Source: Irpex lacteus
Taxonomy: Eukaryota > Basidiomycota > Agaricomycetes > Polyporales > Irpicaceae
Length of the DNA: 64,000 nucleotides
Direction of reading: 5' to 3'
NCBI GenBank assembly: GCA_001986395.2
Contig: MQVO02000001.1
Location: 2,542,001 to 2,606,000 of the forward strand
Shown: positions 11,296 through 23,166 of the stretch, in pieces
Position numbering within the stretch: the stretch's first letter is position 1
Layout of the letters: the number at the start of each line of letters is the position of its first letter
Notes under the pieces: model-generated
The model's database searches: none
What the model was told of the DNA's origin: nothing
The model's input: only the letters and a program-made list of their open reading frames with translations
Made by a program: the position numbers and the translations under genes

Positions 11296-14200
11296 TTATG
11301 CTAGCAGCTGCTCCAGGCGCTCCTCGACTTGCTGTCCACACTTGGCCGCGAAGGTTTTGCGCACATCTCGGACTTCCCTTAAATCATCGAAGCAGTGCGG
11401 GGGTACCAAAGGTAGCTCGCGGCGCTGGCGATAGGAGACAACATCCTTCATAGCGTCAACGCCCGCCTGACTAACGAGTGCCTGAAGTAGTTTGGTCGCT
11501 CGCTCGTCGTTACCTTCTCCTTGGCGCAAATCAGGCCAAATGTTGCTGGCAACATGATGGATTGCAATAAACCTGATTATCCCCTCCGTTTGTCCCTTGA
11601 CCAGCGACCGCAGATACGCAGCAAGGATTTCTGGGTTCTCCTCCACGGGCCATAGGTATTCCTCTAACTTGGACGCTATCACGGACTCCAAAGGCACCCG
11701 AATGGTACGAAGAACATGGCTGTAGTCGGCCCATAGATACTTGCGGTAATCGACAGGATAGCGCATGGAGACTGGAGGAAGCAGCAGCCTGGCGAAGAGA
11801 GGATGGGAGAACGAGATGGAATCATATAGCGCTACAAAGTCGGTATAGTATTGATAGAACGGCGTGCCTTCACCAAGGAAACGCTTCGATACATGTTCTA
11901 ATGTATGTTGGGTGTTCGCATTGTCGCCGTCAGGCGCACTCCGGGATGTAGAGGCAGCACCAAGGGTGAATGGCTCAAGAAGATCCTCCAGAAGCCGATT
12001 GACGACGGAATCGCGAAAGACTTCTTGGAGTGACGTCTCTTGTTGTTGTTCGTGTTCCAACATAAACACCTTCATACACGAAAACACTGTCTCTTCGCGG
12101 GAGAGAGCGAAGGCGTCAAGTTGATACGTAACAAGCGCGTGTCGATGAACTTTAGCAAGCAAAAGAGTGGCTCTTGCGATATCGACTTCCGAGTAGTTCC
12201 ATGACGAGGGCAGGGACTTGAACGCTTCAGTCTGCCCGGACCGTAGCAAATGGTCCAGAGGGAAGAATATCCAATCCTTCGGTAGGGGTAGAGCAAATTT
12301 GACTTGCTTATCATCGGTGTGAGGTAAGCGCTGCGTGTCCGCTTTCTGGATTGACGACGGCGACGGCCAAAGGGGACCTATTCGTGTAGAAGCGTGTTCC
12401 ACAGAATATGTCAGGAGGGGAAGAATGGCGCCTAACCCGCTGTTATCCGACGCAGACCACCCGAATAACTGAAGTACGTCGGCAGTAAGCACTTGCGACA
12501 TCGCGTTGAGGATGAATACGGCCTGATCTTCGTCACCGGGTCTCAGACGGCATATGACTGAGGACGCCTGAGCCAGCCAGAGTGCTGGGGGTACACCGGG
12601 CGACGCCCGCGAGAGGTACAAATATGAAGATAGCAGGACTGACAAAGACCTGATATGAACGTGGGTGACATTGGTGGGTGTCGGTGAGTTAATGGCAGCC
12701 CACAGAGGGTGTGCCGTTAGTTGAGCGCATAATGCGGAGATCTGAGGGACAGGGAGAAAGAAAGGAGGGGTTTCCAGGGGGCCAGTAAGTTGAGGGGGAA
12801 GACAAGAAAGCCACAAACGGATGGCAGAAGCTAGCACTTCTGAGGTTCGTGATAGCTGTTTCCATGCGTCCGTGCGTTTAGCATCTTCCGGAGACATGGA
12901 ACTGAGTAAGCTGCCTAGCTCCTGCCCTGCCCTTTCGAGGACTCGTCGCTCGTGTCCTTGCTCAAAGCCGCCACGCAGACGGTCAATCGCAAAGGATTTC
13001 TCGGTCTCCCCGCCCTTGACACCGTTGACGCTGCAACCCTCGAGCCAGGCTGCTTCCGCTCGCCATAGTGCCGCCCAAGTTTCTTGGTCGTCTTCACCGA
13101 GACGAGTGCGGAGCTCTAAGACGTCTTTGCCCCACTCCCATCCAACCACCTGAGTCCAGAGTATATCGTGCTCCGGTGTCGTCCGATGTGGATCCACTGC
13201 GCAAACTGTCCATGCCTCTATCAATTCGAGCCAAGCACGTCTCAACTCCGTAGACGTGCAAGCGGGCGAGAGGACAAACTGCGTCAGTCTGCCAAAATGT
13301 TCCGAAGCAGTGGTGGCGAGTTGAGAGCAGAGCCCGTAAGAAGCCAGGGTGCGGTAGAGCCGAAGTGTCCCCACGAGCAGGGAAGTAGCAAGCGGTACGG
13401 GATAGAGAGACGACTCGGGGAGAATGACGATAAATCGGAGCAATGTAGGAGCAGAGTCAGCGATCACTGAAGCATTACTGCGTGAGGATAAACAGAGCGT
13501 GTTGAGTACATCGAGAGCAGCGGGGTTTGGTTGAGCATCCGTTACAGGAAGTAACAGGAATCGCTTGAGTAGGTTCGCAACCAACTTCGAGGTGTCGATG
13601 ATTGTAGTGGCTGCGGCGTCGCTATGTCTCGCCAGGCGGTGAACCACTGATAGCAGCTGTAGCTGCGATTCTTCAGGAAGTGCTCCTGTCTCGAAATCTT
13701 CTGATACTTGTTTCGTCAAGTATTCGAGTGGGAGGGCATCGAATGTGTCATCTGAAGATTTCTTCAGCTCGATTCCATCGATGCTATTGCTGTCAGCATC
13801 CCAGGCGACTATGGAAGACCACAGCAGTTCTACCGCTCGTACACCGACGCTCCCTCGCTCATGCAAAGCCTCTACAGCGATTGCAAGAGCTCGTTTGCGT
13901 AACGACGACTCTTGGCCGAGTAGTTCGTGTATCGAGCCGCTCGAAAGTTTGAGGATTATACTGCTGAGGATGCCAAGCATTGCAGCCCTCTGGGCGGGTA
14001 CAGTAGATCTGGAGAGCATAAATATGTCCTCGAGCGTATAGCCAGCATGTGTTCCTTCCGCATGATGGTGCAGTCCAAGGTGCGCAGGAAGCGTTCTCGA
14101 TAATTCCGGTGGTATCGGCGTCCCTGTCAGGTCAAAACGAAGTCCAGGATCCAAACTAGATGTCGCATTTGAGGAGCCTTCGATCCATGCCAGAGATGGG

Positions 14201-15148
14201 TCATTCGGGGCGACATTGGGGAAGAAGCGTCGTCGAATGTATTCCGGAGTACCCTCTTCAGGTTCTAACGCAGTCGACTCAGTATCAACCGTTTCCGTAG
14301 ATATTTCGTGACTTGGTGATGGGGACTTCATCAAGACATCCTCCGACTCCATAGAACGCTCAGGCACAGTCCCCTTGAACTGTCCGAGTGAGACGGTGGG
14401 GCCATCGTCCGCGGAAGGTGCAGGCAGTGCTAAAGCCTTCCTCGGAGGTGAGGATGGTGCTGATTCGTAGACGTATACATCCTTCGGTGTGAGCTCTGCG
14501 AATCGAAGCTGTTTGTCCGAGCGTGTGGGCGACATCGGGTCGGGTGAGGCAGCTCTAGAAGCTATAGCACCTAGGTGATCCGTTGGAAACGGGGCTGAAT
14601 GAGGAGGCGAATTGCAGCAACGCACTTTTCAGCAGCTTTGCCTCCGTCCGAGGTGTACTTGGCCGTACGGGCTTGTTTGAAGGTATCCCTGCCTTCACCC
14701 TCTCATTATCTCGTGTCGCCCGACTCTGCTTCAGAATCTCAGCAATATCTGGCCCAAATTGCTTCAAGATTTGTTGCCTAGCATCCTCTAGTTCTTCTGC
14801 AGACATATTTTCTACTCTCCGTTGGTTGTCCTCCTCCATCTGACGTCTCCAGTCTTCCGATGCCTTCGCAATGACCTCGGCTTTGCTATCCTCCTCTTCA
14901 CCATCGTCGCTGTTACCAACCAATGGCGAGCTAGCTGCTATTTTCGAGACAGCAGGTGGTCGAGCCAGCCGTGAACTACCCTCTGCCTTCTTCTGCTCCT
15001 CCCTTGCGCGAGCAAAAGCACTTTTAGACCTGTGCTGTGCCACTGGAAACCCGGACTTTGCTGAGGCCTTCCCTGGAGGAGATACGGATGTGCCAGCTTT
15101 CCGTTCTACGATCGATCCCACGAGAGATGTATGCGAAGAATGTGACAT
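11296..15148 (-). CDS. RPAP1: RNA polymerase II-associated protein 1
   Basis: Helps assemble RNA polymerase II and move it to the nucleus; conserved in eukaryotes. The N-terminal exon carries the RPAP1_N motif (ENMSAEELEDARQQILKQF, then GPDIAEIL), and the long second exon carries the RPAP1_C motif (LRFDLTGTPIPPEL, then LGLHHHAEG and GYTLEDIFMLSRS), followed by a long helical-repeat region to the C-terminus. The two exons join through a 55-nt intron (14571-14625) in phase 1. With the chosen ATG (MSHSSHTSLVGSIVERK) the protein is 1265 residues, a normal size; an upstream in-frame ATG at 15286 would add 46 residues that look unlike the family. The stop TAA is at 11296-11298. Convergent with the FAD oxidoreductase gene. 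Confidence 0.93.
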
Positions 15149-15478
15149 TGAACTGGAACTTGTTGACCGTGCAGTGGGAACCAGCGTTTTGTGACTTTTT
15201 GGGGTGATCTTAGCGCTAAGGCTTACCAAGCGCTGTAAGGGCGCATCATGCCGACGCCTTCTGAGAAATACTGCCATAAAAGGCAAACTATTGGCATCAT
15301 ACTCCCGCCGTTAACAGGTGAAATGATGACAAGACTGTTTTCCCGTTTAAAGATGTATATGAGTCATGTACATATATTATGCACGGATACAAACTATCTA
15401 AGAGGATAAACAACTTAAGCCCTCGTTGTCGAATTGGTACCTGCGATAAGTAGCTACGATCGTAAGCCCTAGACGAGG

Positions 15479-18179
15479 TCAAAGAGCATACCGCCGCTAA
15501 AGCAAGTATAAGATTAAAACCTGGATATAAATGTCATATAAATACACTTACCCTCAAATACTGTCCTTTCAGCTGAAGTACAGGGACCACGAGAATAAAC
15601 AGGCCAGCGGCTATTGCAGCCTCGCATCCGAACACTTGCAACGCGCCATGCTTGTTCGCCCAAGGAACCTGAAAGTACGTCACACTGAATCCACCAAGAA
15701 CTCTGACCAGGTTGAGTAAGGCGGATGTTTCTCCCTAGAAACATGTGAGTTACTGTTTCCGATTTCGGGGACGAAGAGATTCACCTTATACTTGGGGAAG
15801 CTATCATTTAGATAGGCATCTAGAACAGATAATAACATTCAGACGTGTATGCAACCTGCATTTCAGTTTGTAGAATGAGCTTAAAACTCACATACTGCGA
15901 CCGTATTGATCATGATGGCTATCTCGACGAGACCCCAACCTATGATCAACGCGGCTATGGTAAGGTGCTTCTGGAATGCAGCACCCATGAGCACCATGCC
16001 GGCGATATAGAGTGCTACAGCAACATAACAAGACCTGGGAACATAAACTGGGTAAGAGCTTCACTTGATTCACATAGGGATACTGACCAGAGTCGGTTTT
16101 CAGCATTGAACACTCCGTGGTTCTGTCGAATGGAACGATTCATGATTGCGTCGTTCATGTAACGTCCAAGTATTTCGCCCAGAAACACTGCTACCTGCGT
16201 GCTGGTTTCAAAATCGATTCAATGTGCGAGGTATATAACCCACCACTGGCGTAGCATAACACCCTGCAACTGCAAACTGACTGAAGCCATAACCGTCGGG
16301 TTTAGGTGTCTTCAAGAATACGTTGTTCGTGCCCTATGTATTAGAGTCAGCAGCAGAGGTGGTGTGGAACTCACGCATGACTTACGTTGATTCCAATGCT
16401 GAAGCCGAAGAGCATGGCCTATGCACGAATTTAATGTCGGACTTTAAGCACGGAAGATGCCAGCGTCAAATGTTCGCACCTCAAACAATAAGATTCCAAA
16501 CACATGAGGTCTCCAAGTCAAGCGAATCCAGATAGTCGATACTTCCTTCCACCCGGGTCTGTATTTTGCCAGACGAGCTCCTGTGATACCAATGAGAGTC
16601 TTCACTCTTCGTAAACCTCGTGACTCCGACTTCGAGGTTGACTTCGGCACGTTACGCCTTCTATCATAGAGGCTACAATACGTGGGGGAACGATTATTTC
16701 TTCCTGGCGATAACGAAGTAGGGGGGTGCGTACGTTTCTTCACCAAAGAGTACAATCAGCGTGAGCACTGCTACTCCATACATCGAACCTATGCCATACA
16801 CCCAACGCCAACTTTCCTTCCCGCAAAATGATCAGAAGACTTCATGGGAGTATTCAAAGTACGCACCTAGCCCTGGCGACTAAAAATCCAAAGGCAAACG
16901 GCGACAGGAAAGGGGAGACCAGGAATCCCATTGTCCAGATGTTGAGCTGTATACGAAAACGGGAAATAAGATCGATTCTACATAGTTTGGGGTATTGCGT
17001 ACCCACCTTTCTCGCTTGAAGATGGAACGGATACATGTCTGATATGACGTATAAACCCTGTTCAGACTTTTAAGCCTCGATACTCGCATGTACTGTCAGT
17101 TCAACTTACAGTAACCTGTGGACACGCCCTACAAGAATAGCTTGAATGCATATGTCTCATAAAGCTAAAAGAAGACATACCCGAAGAATGCTGCAAGACA
17201 TCTCATAGCTACCAGTAGTGTGTAATCAGTACACTGGCACCACGCTCCATGCTGGAATCCATACCGGCAAAGGTGTTCAGGTTCGGAGAAAATGTGCACC
17301 CAATCAAGAAACCAAGGGCGACAAGCTGTAAACGTCATTATTCTCCTCTGCCGTCTCGACTCAATCTATGACGCGACTTACTTGTGTCCAAAAGAGCACT
17401 GGTAGACGACCGTAGCGTCTACACGCCATGACAGCGAATATACCACCCCACCCTAGATGACGATGATTCAGGTTGGGAAGCAGAGAGATGGGGGCATGCA
17501 AAAGGGTCCTCACCAATAAGAAATATACTCCAGCTACACAAGTGTGCATGTCATCCGTAAAGTCCCGTCTACTGATATAGGCCAACACTCACTTGTTCGT
17601 CATGTCATTTATCCTGCCAGTTGTGGTACCAAACTGTTTAGCGAGTGGAAACAACGAGGCAGTTCCTACGCATCAAAACTCAATGCTCGAGATCTTGAGA
17701 AAATGGTCGGGCAGGACATACCAAGTGCAGCATCAAAATCTGGGACAATTGCTGCGAGAGTAATTATAACCAGTTGGACATCTTTGCGAAAGTCGGACCA
17801 CTACATGTATAAGATGAAATAATTGAGTTGGGTGATAAAGTAGAAATCGTCACGTACATTCTGCGGGTCTTCAGGGTCATCTGAAGGCTGAGGCCACAAC
17901 ACTCTGGTCCCATCTCGTGAGAGCTTCAAAGCGTTCGCCACTGCATCCCCAAACTCTGTACGCGCCTCCCTAGGAGTACCGTGGTATGATAAGCCATTAC
18001 TATTCACCAGTCAAGCTGTAGAGCACGTACGCAGGATCCACCACTAGTCGTCCAGCATTGTTTTCGTAATAGCTCACCAGATTTACCTCACTCGTAGCTC
18101 TGCTATCCTGAACAACGGCGGCACTCGCATCTTTGGCCTCCTCCACAGATTCTCGAGGAGAGTACTCTTCCACGTACAT
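15479..18179 (-). CDS. MFS transporter, copy 1
   Basis: Twelve-helix major facilitator of the plasma or vacuolar membrane. The start MYVEEYSPRESVEE opens a soluble N-terminal tail with YYENNAGRLVVDP and WPQPSDDPEDPQNW, the usual entry to helix 1 in fungal MFS families of this kind. Further segments read LGWGGIFAVMACRRYGRLPV (loop 2-3), LNIWTMGFLVSPFLSPFAFG and, after a basic central loop, FLKTPKPDGYGFSQFAVAGCY and GETSALLNLVRVLGGFSVTYFQ. The gene has many short introns, and the last tiny exon gives the end RRYAL and the stop TGA at 15479-15481. The frame is open across all joins I tested. Paralog of the gene at 23167-25886, with the trehalase between them. Substrate unknown; relatives carry drugs, polyols or organic acids. 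Confidence 0.87.
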
Positions 18180-18970
18180 CTCTCCCTATATCCGGAATCA
18201 GAGTTCCGACCAAATGGAGGGGAGAGGTTGGCGGCCAAAAATCGCCCACATTACAAGCCAGCACTACCTGTATATACTGTCAGGCTGTCGGATTTGCCCC
18301 ACTTCGACGATCCATACACCGATATCCACGCGCGTTGCATACTGTTCATATGTCACCGCCCCTTTCTCTGTACTTATCAGTACGCTTACTTTCCCCCATG
18401 ATTTCGCACCTTCCAGCGTGCAAAGAACTGCCAAGAGAAGCGTACAGTCTCTCACCAGAAGCCTAGTTCTATCAAAACGGCACTCACCGGGGACTCCGAA
18501 ATGGGTTCGTGCATTGTCTTTACCATACACTTCACACGGGGAAGGCGGTCATTTGAGAAGAAAGAATGTTACAATGCGCCTAGCGCCGGCATGATGGGTG
18601 CTGAGCAATATCGGGCTCTGAAACCTTGACCCGAGTCGTGTTCTCTAGCAGGGGTATAAGAAAACGTCAATGAAGAAGCCAGGCTATAGGTGAAGAAGAA
18701 CTGACTTGAAACTTTCACTGTCGGCGCCGACGGTGAACGGTGTAATAGCGCTGAAACCTACGTGAAGTCTGGAGCGTATTGCAAGTGTACCTTACCCTGC
18801 TGCCTAACAGGCGCACGCCGTCACACACGAGGATGGCAAAATAGAAGAATTCGTAGGCAACTACAACATGTACTTTTGGCACAATAAAGATCGTTCAAAA
18901 TCGTCAAGAAAGTCGTGGAAGAGACACTAGCGTACCAGCGTTCATTCGCTCATTCGTTTGGTCGTCACCT
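18180..18970. other. Promoter region between MFS copy 1 and trehalase
   Basis: About 790 bp between the start of MFS copy 1 and the 3' end of the trehalase gene, both on the minus strand. It must hold the transporter promoter. The plus-strand frame at 18133-18594 begins inside the transporter and has no recognisable features, so I do not call it. Confidence 0.5.
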
Positions 18971-21747
18971 TCAAAGAACCATCGCAGCCACCACCGACAT
19001 TACACCCACGACGATCGCCGCAGCACTCGCTGGTGCACGAACCGAAGCCACACCACCACTCGACTGCGTGCTCGTCGACTGCTCCGACTGAGCCTCGGCA
19101 AGTACATCCGGGCACGTAGGGGCAACGAGGACGTCTCCATACGTGCTTGCAATCCAGAGCACAACTCCGTTCGTCCATCCGAATCCGGCTTGGACGGTAT
19201 ACTCGCCTCCACGACCGGCGGAGTCGATGTCGGACATTGAGAACTTTTCAAACATCTGTGATAGTAAGGGAGATTTGTGAGAAAAATGAAAGGCGGGAGG
19301 CTACAGGCGTGATACGCACGTTGCCGGTGTTGTTGACGCTTTGCGTGACGTTCAACTCCTGGTCTGAGAGTCTCGGAAGGACATCCGGGATAGATCCACC
19401 GGTTGCATGCCTATTCCACACAGCGATCGCTCAGTCTCATATTATAAAGGCGTCCGCGGAATCCGAGAAAGCAGGCTTACCAGCTGCAAAGCGCACTCGC
19501 AAAGTACCTGTTGGCCAGTTCCCGCTGCAAAGTTGCAACCCATCCTTCACCATCAGTAGCGTTTCCGCCGTTGAACACAGTACCGTTCAGCCTGTTGATG
19601 TCCGAAGCTGCTCCAGTCTTGGTTGCATTACCACTACCGATGACGAGCTGGGATGGGAGATCGCTCTCCGTCAGGTTGAGCTGACCTGCAGGAATGAGAT
19701 CGAAGGTGCTCTGGTTGCTGGCCGGGGCCGGTAGAGCGCCCTTGCTGATATTCGACGGCAGATTTTGAAGTGCCTCGAGGATGATAAACTGGTGTGGTGG
19801 CCAAGCGTTGGGTGCATCCCTAATCACAGCCCGTCACGTCAATTCCTCCACATCAAACCAAGGAAAATTACTACACTCACCATTGCTGGCCGCTCGTAAC
19901 GAACGTCACCGGGAACGTTCCATTGAATTTGTTCAATACCAAATTGACAGCAGAGAAGTATCCAAACGCCGCCTCCGTCGAGTTCGTCAATTCATCGGGG
20001 ATGATGCCACTCCACACGGGGTAGAAGGTGGCGACGCTATAGATAGAATTGCGCGCGTTCGATGTCAAGTTGAAGTCATAGAAGGCCAATTTCTCGGGAT
20101 CCCACAAAAGGTCGAGGACAGCGGTCTTGAGAGCGTCGGCAGCCTTAGTATGAGTGGTGGCAGCAGTAGTGTTTTTCTGTTGGGCGTAGAAGTCGGCTAG
20201 GATCTTGTGATTCCGGTCTGTCGACGTTTCAATGAGCAGTGTGAGCATAGGAGTAGCGAGTCAGCGACTTACATAGGATACTGTTGAGATCAATCGCAAT
20301 TTGGTTCTTGACATTGTATGATCGGAGAAGAGCATTACCGCTCGCAGTAGGGTCAGCTGCGAACCTACTCGTGAAATCCCATCCACTCTCGGCACCAGAG
20401 GCGAGTTGCGAGTAAAGTTCGCCTTGCTCCTCGACAGTCAGATTAGCAGCAGTGGGGTCATGCACGGTCAGATAATCTAGGATCAACAGTTGATTAGAAT
20501 GGAAATGACGTGCATGTATACTGGTCCAACTCACCCTCGAGGAATGATTCGGGACGTGGAGCAGTGTTGTTCACAGCATAGTGAAGTACATCGTGGGTCT
20601 GGTTGGTGTACGGGCTGGTGACCGTAACTGTACGATTTGTCTTCCACCAAACGAGCTCCTTCTCAGCCAAAGGAAGTGCACGTTTCAGGATGGAAGTGTC
20701 ATTGGACTCTTTGACGTAGGCGTCGAGCATCTGATGGTGTATTAGCGGCGTGGCTTACTAACGGGATCATGTCGAACCTACCTGAATGAACAACGGAGGC
20801 TGAGAGCGGTTCAAGTCTGTACGTCCCATTAGTAGAGTCCGCCAAGAACGACAAAACGACATACAGTAGATACGCCCGCCATTCGGAATGAAACCGAATT
20901 GCTCCAACTCGTCCATGAAGTTCTGCAGAGTATCGTTTGCTGTGGAGAACAGCTCCGACTTCAATAGTCCCCGAAGAATCCAGTAAGAGTCCCAGTAGTC
21001 TGCAAAAGAAAAGTTAGGGAGCATCCAGAAAAGCACACAAAGGCGTATTTCTTACATTGTTCTCTGAATCGTCCACCAGGCACGACAAACGTATGATTCA
21101 GAGGAATCAATGTACTCTCACAGGAGTCCGCACCGCCACCACCGTGACATAAGGTAGACTGGTTAGTCGCACGGGTGAGCTGAGTCCAGAACCCATGGAC
21201 GGTTTGCGACCAGGCTCTCAAGAGCGGATCCGTAACATTGTTGAGGAATGACGGATTCGGTTTGAAGTCCTTCAATGCGAGAGCTTCAAGCTCGAGACCC
21301 TCGCCTTTGAAGTCATTGTCGATGAAGTTGACCACGTCGCCTTCTGTTACGTTGGTGCCATTGATGGCTTGGAAGTCGGAAAGAACCTGCTGCGAGGTCT
21401 TAGCAGTAGGCTTATCGACAAACGTCTTCGGATCGGCATATGCCTGTGCCAGGTTGACCGTTTGCAGAAGCTATCATAGCTTGTAAGTAACCAACTTCCA
21501 AAACAACACGGATTCTGCTCACCGGTCCTGCACAGAAGATTTCGCTAGGACACCACGCTTGCTTAGGTGCCAAAGGTTCCTGAGAAGGAAGTGGGTCACT
21601 CAGCGACACGGACGGGCTAGCGACCACCGTCGATATTGTGAGGGTCGGCACGCCCGTGTTCACGGAAACCGACGCTGCCTGAGGCACCGCACGGGCATCG
21701 TGCAACAGGTAGAGCGCGAGGAGGACGCTTCCTTGCAAAGACTTCAT
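18971..21747 (-). CDS. Secreted or wall-bound trehalase (GH37)
   Basis: Splits the disaccharide trehalose into two glucose molecules, outside the cell or in the wall. The protein (roughly 700 residues) begins with a signal peptide (MKSLQGSVLLALYLLHDARA). GH37 signature 1 reads PGGRFREQ|YYWDSYW, split by an intron. Signature 2 reads QW|DAPNAWPP, also split. SGWDFTSRF holds the probable catalytic Asp, and GRGGEYTVQAGFGWTNGV the probable catalytic Glu. Many N-x-S/T sites fit a secreted glycoprotein. The C-terminus is Ser/Thr-rich and ends in a hydrophobic stretch (AAAIVVGVMSVVAAMVL), consistent with a GPI signal or membrane anchor. All joins keep frame. It lies between two paralogous MFS transporters on the same strand. 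Confidence 0.93.
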
Positions 21748-21808
21748 CTTTCCCCGCTTGATGGAGGTCGTGGGTCAAGGGACGAGGAATGGTCAGGTGC
21801 GCCTCTGC

Positions 21809-21814
21809 TTTATA
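21809..21814 (-). promoter_or_regulatory. TATA box of the trehalase gene
   Basis: On the minus strand the sequence reads CATATAAAG, about 60 bp upstream of the trehalase ATG at 21747. Spacing and match are good for a fungal TATA promoter. Confidence 0.55.
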
Positions 21815-22324
21815 TGCATTCATCAGTACCCGCCATTTCCAACTTTCGGGGGCGGCTAACCGCGTTTATTTCCCCCACGGGGTCTGATGAACGTCGCACA
21901 GCGATCAGAGAAGTGACGTACGAGGCGGACTTAACGTACCTGAGCGTCCTCGCGACACTTCCAAGAAAGGCAGGCATATCATGTAAATATCATGATGTAG
22001 AAAGCTCCGGAATGTTGGCTTGTCTGCTGACCACACGAACATGCGCTTCAGCTTGTTTCAGCGCGACGTACAGTAGATCAAGCCATTCCCGACGGCGAGA
22101 TGGTGTGAATCATTTGAGTAACTTCATATTGAGAAGAGTATCTGTTGAGCCTCGTCGAGGGCTCGACAGTGCCAGTAAACGCATACAGCTTGTAGAGAAT
22201 ATGGAAGCAATGTAGATGATGGTCGTCTGTAGATGAGAATATGGAAATGGTGTTACTTGCATTACATATGGATAACTCCTTGTCATATCTCCGATTACAT
22301 TAGGTTTGCTCTGAGTAGTGTTGT

Positions 22325-22431
22325 CGACGAGTCGAGTTCGACTCTCGAGTCAACTCGACTCGCGAGTTAGCGAGGCAAACTCGCAAACCGAGTCGAGTCG
22401 AGTTTCAACTCGAGTCGACTCGCGAGTCGCT
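22325..22431. repeat. Left subterminal AGTCG/CGACT repeat cluster of the hAT-like element
   Basis: A dense run of AGTCG and CGACT words in both orientations, partly palindromic (for example CTCGAGTCGACTCGCGAG). Its counterpart lies at the other end of the same element. Confidence 0.7.
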
Positions 22432-22769
22432 GATGGGGCTACCTGATTGGCTAATAAGCACTTTTCTGTGATGTCGGTTCGCCTGGCCCTCTGACATCAG
22501 TCCAGTTACATCAGCTGACGTCAAGTTCGGGCGTTGTCCTCCAGGCGCTAATGTAGGGGACTGGCAAAGTGCCATGTCAGGCGCGTTCGACCGTACGCCC
22601 GTTAGTGTTGACCGTTTTTGCTCGCGGGATAGCAAGTATGTACTTTCGAAAGGCAGGCTAGATGTTTTTAACTCCATATTTACGTGGTGTGGTGGTTTGA
22701 AGTCGATGAAAACTAATTCCTCAGGATGGCCGGGGAAATTCGAGACTCATGATTCCGACTCGATGATAA

Positions 22770-22853
22770 CTCGACGACTCGACTCGACTCGACTCGAATT
22801 ATCGAGTTTTCCGAGTTGATCAACTCGACTCGACTCGACTCGACTCGACTCGT
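22770..22853. repeat. Right subterminal CGACT repeat cluster of the hAT-like element
   Basis: Two tandem runs of the pentamer CGACT (about four and six units) separated by an AT-richer spacer with the palindrome GTTGATCAAC. They mirror the left cluster and end next to the terminal inverted repeat. Confidence 0.7.
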
Positions 22854-22916
22854 GACAACACTAGCTCTGAGTTTGTACAATGTGATCCGATTTCACGGCA
22901 CAAGCCAAAATAATAA

Positions 22917-23124
22917 TACAGTCAACTATCTCATAATGCATAAACACATTTTGCATGATATGGTCAAATGCCTCCCCAAAGTCAGGCTCGGGATTGCGCT
23001 CAGATATGCATACAAGGAATACGGTTGTTGCTACGTACTCGAAAAATATATAGTCGCGGGACGTGGCGCAGCGGACGAGAAATTGGGGGCTCGGGAGTTA
23101 TGCATTATGAGATAGTTGACTGTA
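22917..23124. mobile_element. Tc1/mariner-like miniature transposon with 25-bp inverted ends
   Basis: The element covers 22919-23122 (204 bp) between two TA dinucleotides. The first 25 bases (CAGTCAACTATCTCATAATG and five more) are exactly repeated, inverted, at the other end. CAGT at the tip and TA flanks match Tc1/mariner elements. It has no coding capacity. It lies 45 bp from the right target duplication of the hAT-like element, and 42 bp beyond the stop of MFS copy 2, so it may be transcribed in that gene's 3' end. Confidence 0.85.
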
Positions 23125-23166
23125 CATCAATTGATCAACTAAAAATATGCCAAATGAATATCGCAT

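Larger units (their letters stand above)
22308..22871. mobile_element. hAT-like miniature transposon with 8-bp target duplication
   Basis: The element itself spans 22316-22863 (548 bp). It begins TAGTGTTGTC and ends GACAACACTA, and the inverted match continues through CGAGTCGAG with one inserted base (20 of 21 positions). It is flanked on both sides by the exact 8-mer GCTCTGAG (22308-22315 and 22864-22871). An 8-bp duplication with a T-A-G type terminus is typical of hAT elements. Both ends hold arrays of the pentamer CGACT/AGTCG, which may be subterminal transposase sites. No transposase reading frame is present, so it is non-autonomous. Perfect target duplications suggest a fairly recent insertion. 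Confidence 0.85.

Noticed and set aside
11864..14041. Several plus-strand open frames of 80-110 codons
   Set aside because: They are antisense shadows of the long RPAP1 exon.
22316..22863. CGACT runs as a centromeric or telomeric satellite
   Set aside because: The runs are confined to the two ends of a bounded element with inverted termini and target duplications.
23050..23100. tRNA-like A box (TGGCGCAGCGG) inside the Tc1/mariner-like element, suggesting a SINE
   Set aside because: No B box (GGTTCGA type) follows at the right distance and no cloverleaf can be formed; the TA-flanked inverted ends fit a DNA element better.
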